NCBI GenBank assembly: GCA_024752435.1
Contig: CP103020.1
Location: 1,178,001-1,242,000, forward strand
Reading direction: 5' to 3'
From: Allantophomopsis cytisporea
Lineage: Eukaryota > Ascomycota > Leotiomycetes > Phacidiales > Phacidiaceae
Length of the DNA: 64,000 bases
Translations under genes and position numbers: made by a program
Notes under the pieces: model-generated
Told to the model about the DNA's origin: nothing
The model's input: the letters and a program-made list of their open reading frames with translations, nothing else
Databases searched by the model: none
In this document: positions 35,222 to 45,800 of the stretch, piece after piece
Layout of the letters: every line of letters begins with the position of its first letter
Numbering within the stretch: position 1 is the stretch's first letter

Positions 35222-36560
35222 TTAGCACATCTTGTACTCGGCACCACCGGAGGCCGCTCTCTTTGGGTCATCAGTCTCCAACTTGTACTGAATCTTGACA
35301 TCTAAGTCACGCTTGTTCTTCTCGTTTGGTCGGTTGTCAATGACACCCTTGATCTGCTCGCCTTGTTGTACAGTGAGAACCTCCTTGAGGTAGAATACGG
35401 TCTGCTTCCAGTGAGTGTACTTGGTGTGTGGGCCAGTTGAGAAACGAATTGGCTTGTGGCAGGCAGTGAAGTCAATATCGAACCAAGCAATAAGGGCATG
35501 GACAAAGTCGTCTCTTCTGGCATCAAGCGTGAATGGGGAGGTGAAAGCCAAGTCCTCAACCTTAACGGTGTATAGATCAATGGTGAGAACGGCGGTTGGG
35601 TCGGTGACAACAGCCTTCATGTCAACAGTGTCAACGAGTGGCTCAGTGAGAGCGGTGGCCTTAAGTGGAGAGTAATCAAATCCGTAGACATTGTCCCAGA
35701 CTGAGATAAAAGTTAATGAATTGCCATGGCCAAATTTGAATGTTCACTTACAGCCAATCTTCTCATCCTTGTACTCGCCATCCTCGATACCGGCCATGAA
35801 GATAGTAGCTTTATCTGGGAAGATCAAACCACCTGGAGCGAGGTACTTGTCTCTAGCGTAGAGAACAGTGTCCAACATGGATTCATAGAGAAGGAAGTAT
35901 CCCATCCACTCGGAGATAATGATATCGACCTTTGGGAATGGAAGAACAACCTCCTCCATCTTGCCCTGAAGAAGGGTGATCTTATCAGACATGCCGTTGA
36001 CCTCGACAATCTCCTTTGCCTTCTCAATGATTGTTGACATATCGACACCAATAACGTGCTTGGCTCCAGCCTTGACAGCGAACCTATTTTATCCCTGTCA
36101 GAATCCCATCACGAAATATTGCCTTTCATTGAGTATCTCGAAGTGCGGCAAGGTGCAGGTACTAACATGGAGAGAATAGAAGTACCACATCCAACATCGA
36201 GGACAATCTTGTCCTTGAAAAGATGCTTGTTTTGAACAATAGCGTTCATGTATGATCGAGTTCTAACTTCATCTTTCTGTAGAAGAATAAAATTAGCCTT
36301 CTGAATTTTACGATCTCATTGCACATGCGAAAGTACATACCAACATCTCCTCGTGGATACCTTGAAAGCCATTCAGTTAGTATTCAGTGTATGATCATGT
36401 TTGGATATGTATCTCTCGTACCATGGTGGTTGTAACTATAGTCCAAGTCAGTTCGGGGTCTCTCAAGGGTTTAGATAATCGACGATTAAACAGTAGAAAC
36501 ATACCTGTTGAAGTAGTGCTGCTCGGAATGCTCCATTCCTTCCAACTTTCCATCTGCCAT
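35222..36560 (-). CDS. HMT1: Type I protein arginine N-methyltransferase (PRMT1/HMT1/RmtA)
   Basis: Transfers methyl groups from S-adenosylmethionine to Arg in histone H4 and RGG proteins, giving monomethyl- and asymmetric dimethyl-arginine. Six exons, 36560-36505, 36435-36422, 36360-36341, 36276-36167, 36083-35752 and 35700-35222, join to 336 residues. Two exons are tiny (14 and 20 nt) and encode the conserved YNHHGIHEEML. Motif I is VLDVGCGT (55-62), acidic loop Asp81, double-E loop SEWMGYFLLYE (124-134, Glu125 and Glu134), and THW 273-275. N-terminal HSEQHYFNSY is the substrate-gating helix of PRMT1. Length is close to the usual 340-350. The RGG-rich DEF1 product is a plausible type of substrate in the same genome. 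Confidence 0.94.
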
Positions 36561-37742
36561 GTTTGCGGGGATTTTTGATAAAAATCTATGAAGGAGGGAA
36601 AAGTAGTTTGCGATGTGGGATGGGCTATCAGCGTTATTTGTAGGATGCAGAGCTTTACTTTGTTGTTCCTACAATAACCAGAACTTTTGAAGGCGGTCAA
36701 TTATTTTTGCGGGCGCTAGCGTTAAGATCTGTTTTGCTTTGCCTCGCCTTATGGTACGCGTTGTACAAAAATATTTAGCTTAGATTTTCGCGCAAAGTAG
36801 TAGCGCAAGGTACCAATTTGAAATTTGTTATGGCCGCAGCATGAGTTTTATCATCTTAAATTTCAAATGCCGCTGATAGCAATGAACTCTATGTCGGTAA
36901 TCTTTCTTCACCTTTGTAATCCTTTGCCCATAGCATAGATCTTGTCATCTTCAGTCCAGGTCGTCCTTCTGCACCCTGTCCAAACATGCGTGGACCCTTC
37001 TTTGTGTAAGCTCGCATGGCGGGGTCGCTCTCATCTTGAACTGGTGAACTGATGAACTGTGACGTTCAAACTCAACCAAAACCTTCATTCCCAGTCCATA
37101 TGCACTCAAATGTCAGCTATTGCATGGACCTTCAACTACTAAGTGTTGACCACTTCAGATCTGTGAGTGCTTTTTGCTTTTCTCATCTCTGTCTTTGAAG
37201 CTTCTGATCTCAAGCAACTGCTGTGACCTATGGGCCTCGTGCTTTGTTTTTATGAAATTCCCTCAGATTGCCCATATCAGGCTGATTTCATGATGAGATG
37301 GTGACAAATGTGCATAGTCTGATGAGCCCTCCGTATGGATGCTCTGGGAGCATGTGTACATTTCTCTATGTGGTAGACAGTTGGTGCCCAAATCATGTGC
37401 AGGGCGGTTGAGTCTGACCATCATTGTCTCGAGTTTGATCCAAGAAACAGATTTTCTCAATAAAGTAGCAAAACAAGTAGAGGCGATAATGCAAGGTTGT
37501 TCCTGTATCTCGGTCCCCTTCGGTCGGGTGTCATAGCATAGGTAGGTACGGCGATGTAGAAAATATCCGCATCTCAAGCCCAATTATGTACGAAACTCCA
37601 CTTTATTGCTGTAGCCCACCACCATTCGTGCTCTAGATTAGCAAGAGGTCGTGCAAGTTTTGAGTTTGGACTTATATTTAAATAAGCCGTTCGCTAACAA
37701 CTAAAGTCATTTGGTCAGCATTCATCTAAGATGAATATCTTC
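36561..37742. other. Intergenic region between the methyltransferase gene and tRNA-Ala
   Basis: About 1.2 kb, with no gene or repeat that I can support. The first few hundred bases are the methyltransferase promoter. Confidence 0.55.
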
Positions 37743-37824
37743 GGGGTTGTAACTCAGTGGTAGAGTGTTCGCTTTGCATTAACTGATGTGCGAAAAGTCC
37801 GGTGTTCGATCCGCCGCTGCTCCA
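37743..37824 (+). tRNA. tRNA-Ala (anticodon UGC) with a 10-nt intron
   Basis: The cloverleaf is readable. The acceptor stem is GGGGTTG with CTGCTCC, and the discriminator is A. The D stem is ACTC/GAGT. The anticodon stem is TTCGC/GCGAA with anticodon TGC at 37775-37777. The T arm is CGGTG-TTCGATC-CGCCG. An extra ten bases (37779-37788) sit at the canonical position after base 37. There is one T-T mismatch in the acceptor stem (position 6-67) and two G-T pairs, so it may be a weakened copy. A and B box positions are intact. Confidence 0.85.
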
Positions 37825-37833
37825 TGACTATTA

Positions 37834-37838
37834 TTTTT
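37834..37838 (+). terminator. RNA polymerase III terminator
   Basis: A run of five T residues ten bases after the tRNA-Ala discriminator base, the expected simple Pol III stop. Confidence 0.7.
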
Positions 37839-38507
37839 GATTCTTCTTTCTTCTCCTTTTGTCAAGCTCATGATTAAAGTCCAGATGACTGCCTGATCAT
37901 CTTAAGCAGGAATTGAGTTTAACGTGCTTCTTTCAGTTGAATAAGGTTCAATTCTCATCAGTATCTTTTTGTGTTTTCCCTCCACTTTCTGATGGAGATC
38001 TTAAAAGGATGAAGCAAGCGAACATAGCGAATTTTGGCACTCGGAAGAGAGTGTGAGAAATTATCGTTCATAGAAACAGCTGGACGATGTCATTTAGCTT
38101 GTGAATTGTCTTATAAGAGATGCATGCTAAGATTGATCAATGTAAAAAAGTCTTGGGTACGAAGAGATTCTTCAGGGGACAGCTCGAGTAAGATAGTCGT
38201 TGGCAACAATCAACCCAGAAGAAATCCTTGCTTTCCTTATTCTCAGCGTAACTCTGCGCCCAGCAAAAAATGAGAGAGAGATTTGGTCAAAATGCATACA
38301 CTACGTATTCGCCATCTTAAGTACATCCCCATCCAAATCCCATGTGCCAATTTGTGCATGTTAATGCTACTCAACGGCTGCCGGCACATCCAGTGCTCGG
38401 AGACAATTCCGCGGTAGAAAGTCGTTGGATCAAGCAACAGCTCACGTACACTTCAAACCTTCTTGTTGCTCAAGACAAACAAACAAACAACACAAAACAA
38501 AACAACA
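37839..38507. other. Intergenic region upstream of PER1
   Basis: About 670 bp, holding the PER1 promoter and an A/C-rich leader (AAACAAACAA just before the start). Nothing else is recognised. Confidence 0.55.
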
Positions 38508-39672
38508 ATGATTTTAAGACAAGCTCCGGGGCGATTGCCTCGATGCATGTTCTTCATCATTTTGATCGCTTGTTTGATCATCGGAGTTCGCGCTTCTACT
38601 GGAGACCAATTGCCGGAATTCCGGAACTGTTTAAAGGTAGGTGGAGATGCTCATAAATCAGAGTTGCATGGTTTTAACGGCGCGTACAGATATGCAAAAG
38701 AGAGAACTGTGATGATGGTTCACCATCCATTCGTATGAGCAATTCACATCTACTATCAATTAAACAATGACTGACACGAAGTAGCTCTTCTTCACAGGCT
38801 CTTACTTTGGAACTGTCCCTCAGAATGCGACTACACCTGCCAGCACATCATAACCGACCAACGCGTCAAAGCTGAACTACCCATCGTTCAATATCATGGA
38901 AAATGGCCTTTCTACCGATTCTTTGGAATGCAGGAGCCTTTCTCGGTCCTCTTCTCGCTCTTCAACTTCCTAGCTCATCAGAATGGGCTTGCCAACATAT
39001 ACGCGACAATCCCTAAATCATACACCCTTCGAAAATACTATGTCCGCCTGGCATATTTCGGAATGATCAGCTGGATCTTCTCGATGATCTTTCATACACG
39101 CGACTTCCCCTTTACAGAGCAGATGGATTATTTTGCAGCTGGCGCAAGCGTTCTTTACGGACTGTACTACACGCCGATCCGAATTTGGAGATTGGATCGC
39201 GGAGACGCAAAGACGAAATCTATACTCAGGGCTTGGACAACTCTTTGCATTGCATTGTATATCGGTCATGTTACTTACCTGAAGTGGTACTCATGGGATT
39301 ATACCTACAATATGGCAGCTAACGTAGTAGTTGGAATTATCTCGAACGGCATGTGGAGTTTCTTCAGTGTGAACAAGTACAGAAAGTCGAAGAGGACATG
39401 GGCCGCTTGGCCGGGCATAGTGGTGGCATGGATCATTGTAGCCATGAGTCTGGAATTGTTAGACTTCCCACCTCTTTGGGGATGTTTGGATGCACATAGT
39501 TTATGGCATCTGGGAACAGTTGCGCCGACCATTTTATGGTATAAGTAAGTTCGCAAATCCTCGAATATCCATAAAAAAAAATAGAACAAAAATATGATGA
39601 CTGACTTATGATGACAGCTTCTTACTCAAGGATGCTCAGGATGACATGTCAGGACAGCGTCTGAAGGCATAG
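38508..39672 (+). CDS. PER1: PER1/PGAP3 GPI-lipid remodelling protein
   Basis: ER membrane protein that removes the sn-2 acyl chain of GPI anchors so that a saturated or longer lipid can be added. Four exons, 38508-38636, 38690-38732, 38785-39544 and 39618-39672, give 328 residues. A signal peptide (about 1-29) precedes the Cys-rich luminal part: FRNCLKICKRENC, then LLLWNCPSECDYTCQHIIT, a family hallmark. Seven or so membrane helices follow, with conserved HGKWPF, FSMIFHTRDFPFTEQMDYF and the CREST-superfamily LDFPPLWGCLDAHSLWH, whose Asp and His residues are thought to be catalytic. Exon 3 begins at AAGTAG|CTCTTC; the nearer-looking CACAG would break the frame. Length fits the family (about 330). 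Confidence 0.93.
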
Positions 39673-40592
39673 ATAGAGCGGCAAAATTCGAAAAGAGCGT
39701 CAAGGATGATTATCCTTACCTTGTTAACCTTGTCAACAATATAATTCTTTGGCTGAGCTGGTCTCGTGCCTCCTGTTGATAAATTCTGACATTCGTATGA
39801 TACTTCTGAACTCTGTAACAATCATATGCCACCGATAGACTAAGTGGGTACTCGCGCAAAACCTCTGGAATGTTTAGATATCTTAGACCCTTCGGACGGG
39901 ATGAATGAGAGGGTCATGGGGGTCGGAGTAAGCTAGAACTATCGTATCTCGCGTTTCCGAGACCAACCACAGAAAAGTGCTCTGCCTCTATGTGTGCGTA
40001 CTTGGTAATGATATTCGAGGATGAAGATTCGTGCCCATCACCTAGAGAAGGATACGTTCTATTCACAATGGAAGATTATACGCATAAGCTTATATTACAA
40101 TACATAAACTCACGTCGTCAGTACTTTAGTCTGGTCAGTAAAGTAACCTTACGCAGTGGTGCTGTACCTGTGAGAAACGCCTCAAGTTGCGTACCATGAC
40201 GACAGCAGAACCAACTATTTAGCGGCAGCTCAGTTAAACCAATGAAGCGGGGCAGAGGACACTCTGGAATCCCTGCCATTCGGCCCTGGCACGCCTGGTC
40301 TCCGTCTTGAACTCTCACAGCTCTCACACACATCTATCTAAGCCCCCTTCTATTCAATTGCGATTAGATCCGTCATTCTTTTACCTGTCACTTCCTGTGT
40401 TCTCATAAGAACCCCACATCACGATACCTTCATCTTTCACCGCTGGCGTCGAAAGCCATCCAATACATCGACCCTGCCGCATCTGAGTCGGACACTTTTA
40501 TTCTAGTTCTCTGTACCTACATACAACAATAACAACAACGAACATTGCCCCTCATCAAAAGTTGAAGAAACTCCCACAACTCCAACATCAAC
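39673..40592. other. Intergenic region and KES1 promoter
   Basis: About 0.9 kb. The last 150 bases are A/C-rich (ACAACAATAACAACAACG), typical of a fungal 5' UTR. No gene is supported. Confidence 0.55.
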
Positions 40593-41887
40593 ATGTCATC
40601 TAAGGAAGCAGAAGGCGGCGCTATCGCTCCACAGAACAAAGGCTCATGGTCCGCCTTTCTCAAGTCCATCGCCTCTTTCTCTGGTGATCTCTCCTCCTTA
40701 ACTGCCCCGCCCTTCATCTTATCGTCAACTTCCCTTGTCGAATTCTCTTCATACTGGGCCGAACATCCAAGTATCTTCGTTGCGCCAGCCAAGGAACAGG
40801 ACCCAAAAAAGAGAGCATTGCTGGTTCTGAAGTGGTTCCTGAGTACCCTCAAGCAGCAGTATGCCAGTCGCAGTGAGAAGTTTGGTAATGAGAAGAAGCC
40901 TCTCAACCCATTCTTAGGCGAGCTGTTCTTGGGTAAATGGGAGGATGATTGTGGCACTACAGAGCTCATCAGTGAGCAAGTCAGGTGCGTAAAATTTCGA
41001 ATCAGTAACTTGATTGTTGGCTAATCTATTTGCCCAGCCATCACCCACCTGCCACCGCCTACGCAATTTCCAATAAGCAGCACGGCGTATACCTCCAAGG
41101 CTACAACGCTCAGAAAGCATCCTTCTCACGCACTATCAACGTCAAACAGATTGGACATGCCATCTACTCGATCCCAGCTTTCGGCGAGACATATCTTATC
41201 ACCCTTCCAAATTTGCACATCGAAGGTCTCATCTTCGGATCTCCATTTGTCGAATTGAACGACAAGACCTACATCACCAGCTCTTCAGGCTACACTGCCA
41301 AGATTGATTACAGTGGAAAGGGATGGATCTCTGGTAAGAAGAACAGCTTCACTGCTACTCTGTATCCAACCGGCAAGGAGAAAGACACTCTTTACACTGT
41401 CACGGGTCAATGGACAAAGTCCTTCGAAATCAGAGAAGGTAGCCACAAAAATGGTGCTCTCATCGATACATATGATGCCGAAGCCTCTGTCACCACCCCA
41501 CTCTATGTAGCGCCGATCGAAGAACAAGACCCTTACGAATCACGTCGCGCATGGAGCAAGGTGGCGGCTGGAATTGCCAAGGGCGACATGGAACTTACCA
41601 GTATTGAGAAGTCCAAGATCGAAAACGAGCAACGAGAAATGAGAGCGAAGGAAAGAGCGGAGGGTACCACATGGGAAAGAAGATATTTCACAAAGATGGA
41701 ATCCGACCCTATACTAGATGCTCTTGCACCAGCGATCTCTCTCGCACCCGAGGCAGACAAGACTGGAGGCATTTGGAGATTTGATGAGAAGAAGGCGGCT
41801 GCGCGTGCCACTGCTCCAACTTCCACTGCTACAGCCCCAGCTCCAGCTCCAGCGACTGCTGCGCCTAACCAAGAGTTGAAGGCATAG
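40593..41887 (+). CDS. KES1: Oxysterol-binding protein homolog (KES1/OSH4 type)
   Basis: Lipid-transfer protein that exchanges ergosterol and phosphatidylinositol 4-phosphate between ER and Golgi or plasma membrane. Two exons, 40593-40984 and 41038-41887, with a 53-nt intron (GTGCGT..CCCAG), give 413 residues. The intron splits the family signature EQVSHHPP (128-135). KPLNPFLGE (102-110) forms part of the sterol tunnel and lid region. The C-terminal part contains the conserved IEEQDPYESRRAWSKV and an acidic/basic helix, then ERRYFTK. No PH domain or ankyrin repeats precede the ORD, which places it with the short Osh4 type. The Ala/Pro-rich tail after about 385 is likely disordered. Confidence 0.94.
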
Positions 41888-42897
41888 ATGGATTAATGAT
41901 GGCCGATTGATGGGGTTTCCTTCTACTCTATAAGTGTATCATATAGATTGAGACGACTATGTATTGCTTCTTTTTGAAATTCCAAGTAAATTGTGATCGA
42001 TAGTTATGTCGAAAACCAGTGGTGAATTTAAAATACAGACCTGGGGCTACTTACAAGGACCTTGACCAAGGTACCTTACCACTTGTCAGAAAATCACGTG
42101 CTGTAATATAATGTGGGCGTGATAGCGGGGTGAGTGGAGTGGAAAGAGGGTGTGTCGCACCCACCGTCCTTTCGACGCTTTACAGCCGACACAAGAATCG
42201 CGTCGCGTTCTGCATCCATGTCATTCTTCCATTCTCGTTACATGTACCCCAGTACTCTTTTGCTGCACCCAAGTTACTGAACTCGTTCCAAGCCTCAGGG
42301 TTCATACTTCATGATCTCTGCCATTCAAGTTCCATAATCATTGCACACTTCTTTGCTACAGCTTCAGAATTCGTTCTCAAGCCTCCAAACACGTGCATCT
42401 GCGTCTCGGCGCGTGGTCAATCAGCACCACAGTGGTCAATCCGTACCACAACCTTGTGAATTCTCAGTATATGAGGATCTTTGACTCCAGCCTGCATTCA
42501 TCCAGTTCATACTCTTGCTTCAGCTCCTGTCTCGCAATCCTCCTTTCTTGCTCACGTATATTTGCGTCTCGACGCGTGATCAATCAGCATCACAACCATA
42601 CCTTACAGTACCTTAGCATATCAGCTTGCGGCACCCATAAAGCCTTGAAAAGGTTGCTTCAATCTCTATATTCTCCCTTCTCCTTCATCACAAATATCAG
42701 CTTCTAGAGGCGTACTCAATCCGCACCACATCACCGGAGTACTTTTGCTTATAGAATATCAAAGAGCTTTGCGTGCCATATCTTTCTCGTGGTCAATCAG
42801 CACCACCATTGTTTAATACCGTGCTACAAATCGTAAGTCAAACCTCACCGTGCCTTGAGATACATAATACTGACATCGACCTCAGCCACCCGTCACA
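41888..42897. other. Intergenic region and long leader of the 1,200-residue protein gene
   Basis: About 1 kb. It holds a CACGTG E-box near 42096 and a GTACCTTACC word near 42070. Between 42390 and 42810 there is a degenerate interspersed repeat, listed separately. Open frames at 42130-42459 and 42393-42707 run through the repeat and have no recognisable product. Confidence 0.5.
42414..42806 (+). repeat. Five degenerate copies of TGGTCAATCAGCACCAC
   Basis: Copies start at 42414, 42433, 42577, 42713 and 42790, each 17 bases with zero to four changes. The copies at 42414 and 42577 extend upstream into a shared GCGTCTCxxCGCGTG. Three spacings are about 140 bp, suggesting an old tandem duplication of a larger unit. 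The core CAATCxGCACCAC is conserved while the spacers have diverged. Confidence 0.8.
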
Positions 42898-45800
42898 ATG
42901 TTTAATACAAGCACATCTCACTCTATCATGGATTTAGAAAACTATAAACGTACGTCAGAGTTCCCTATTCTCACATGCTGCACCGATGACGCGTCTCGAT
43001 CATGCAATTTGTACTTTCAACGTGTAAATCATGTCTTTACGCGTCAAACCACCCCTTCACATGCTGTTCAGTCACTAATATATACAATAGCCATGCCAGA
43101 TCATTGGGAACAGCATATTACCACCAAGGATCAAATCCATGCAACGAAAGCATATAAATTTGCATCCCAGATCTGGGATATAAAGGCCAGAAACAGACGT
43201 ATCATGTACCGACGGGCCACAGGGAAAAAGAACAACATGTCATCACTCCTCGCAGAAGACAAATATGTTGATCCTACTGAATATGATGAGGCTGGTGACC
43301 ATATGCCTAGAGAAACATTTGAGCAACAGAAGCTCAGCTGGTACTGGGACTACGTCCAACGTAATGAAGATTTGCTGTATAATGATACGACAACTATTCA
43401 GAGAGAGCTATCTCAAGCACAACAGGTTGCTCCCGAGAAGAAGCCGGCATATATCAAGCCGGGATATTCCAAGCCAACCAGTGTCAAGCCAGCGAGACTC
43501 ACGGAACATTCCACAGATCCTATCGTTCTGAAGTATAAGGCGATGAAAGCACGTAAGGATGCAGGGATTAAGTTTGTTGATTCTAGCGATGAATCCGAGG
43601 ATGAGCAGCCATCGCGCCGGCAAGCAACTCGACGTGCACCACTTGGAAAAAGCTCTGCATCAAGACTCAATCTAAAGGAGCCATCAACTATCCCTGAAAG
43701 TAGCCCTGAGTTAGCAGAATTCGCAAGAAGACAGCCAGGTTTAGCTAGAGATTCCCCCAAAGACTTTACCAAAACTACTGAACCAACTTCCGATATTTCG
43801 AAATTCAAGCCTTATTGGCCATCCCGCTTGGGTCTCGAGGAAACAAATGTAAGCTCAAGGATTCGCCCTGAGATCCTAGCTCCACAGCCATCTACCGACC
43901 ACAGATTACCTGTCTCAACCCATGTTTCGACTGCAGACTCAACAGCTAGCGCTGATGATGCTGCGAAAGAGAAAGCCCGTGAGGTCTCAAAGCGCCGCTT
44001 CCAAATCTGGCGCCAAATCAAAGCTCAACAGAAAGCCGACCAAGAGCTCTCGGTTTCTCAAATGCATCAACCTTCTCAGCTACCCGTGGCCCGCAAGCAT
44101 CCAACTCCAGTTGCTCCCATCGTTCAAGGTCCTCGAGAGACATCCAAGCATTCTGGAAGATGGGCAGATATCGATGCGTTTGTTAGGAAATCAGTAGCCA
44201 ATTCCCTTAGACCACGATCCGCTGATACCACTTCTACGTCCTCTGAGTGGAATTCGTCCTCGGTCATTGAAGGATCTAGACTGGCCGTTGACCCTCCAAG
44301 ACGCGAGGCTCCAAAGCGCGAGTTGCCCCAGCGCGATCTCACAAAGCGTCTACCACCCAGGCGCGAAGGTTCAAATCGTGAGCCGCTGCAGTATGAAATC
44401 CCAAAGCCTGAGCCGCCGATGCATGGCCCATCCGCTCCAAAGTCATCTGCCCGTTACCATCCCATTTCAAAGCCAATAATCAAAACACCCGGGATTGTCA
44501 AGGGTGCCAGTTCCCTCGAATTTACTCCGGTAGAGCATATTAATGGGTCCGATCCCTTCATGAGTCCTCGAAGAGATCAGTTATCCGGGCCCCCTCGTGC
44601 TACCAACAGTGGAAGAGCCTACCATCTCAGGGCACGATCACTTGATAGTCTTATCGATCATATCGATAGAGAGATCGACGCTGACCCGGATACTCCCACA
44701 CATAAGGCGCCTCGCCGCAACACAGTTGCAACTGCTGTCCCTACAATCGAACCAAATGTTCCAAAAGTAGAATTCCGATCAGGTTCTGAGACATCTCAAC
44801 CAGAATCTAGAATCACGCAGGCTGGTCCTCGTGAAGAGGCTCCAGCCGTGCAAATGCGCCGCATAGTGCGCTTATCAGCCAACCTAGTCCCTTACCCTCC
44901 GGTACCACGTAAACCATGTCCAGAACCCGATTATGATGCTGCGGTATTTGGATATTATTCTCCTAAACCGCTACCCAAAATGATTTCCCAAAAGCAACAT
45001 TTGGCCATTATCAACATTGCTGCGGAGGAAATCAAGAATGCACAACAAAAATGCTGGCGCTGTGATGAAACGATTCCTGCGACACCAGAGGCGGTGACGA
45101 AGAATTCCTGTACCTGCGGTCATAAAGTTCCTGCTACTCATGGCAGTAAGGCCGATTCAAAGCAACTATATCGCTCAGAACGCAATAATGTTGCCAATCC
45201 TTCCACTCAAGCTACTTCTTTCAACGCGGATCTAGCCCCTACTAGCCGTTCCTTCACAACACAACCTCCTTCTTCCCGAGGATATGAAGCTTCTCTTGTC
45301 GTTAAAGATGAGTATACTTCAAAGTATCCGCATTATTCTGACCGGTCCCGTTACAATGTTACTCAGTCTGCCCGCAATCAAGGAACCGTTGCTTCTACAG
45401 CGAAGTCAACCCTATCTACTTCTAAAATTGAAGATCAGTTCTCTGCCATGCTATCCGGCATTACACCATCTGTATCCAGACAAGGAAATATTTCTTCAGT
45501 TGCTCATCTCAATCCATCCGCTTCAGAAAGCCTATACCCCGCCTCTACGTACTCGTCTTATATCAAAGCGCCTGCTTCTGCTCCTAAATCCGCTAGACCT
45601 ACTCCGAACAGTGACCATGTGAAATCCTCACAGGCCACCATCGTCCCAGAGACTGTTGTTCAGGGTACAACGAAAGATAAATACCAGGGTCTTGTTAATA
45701 GTGCCTACGAATTCTCTTCTCCTCATGCCGACGAGAGTATTCTGAACTCCGGCCCCAAGTGGGAACACCCAACTCCTGAAAGCAACAATTCAAAGCCTAC

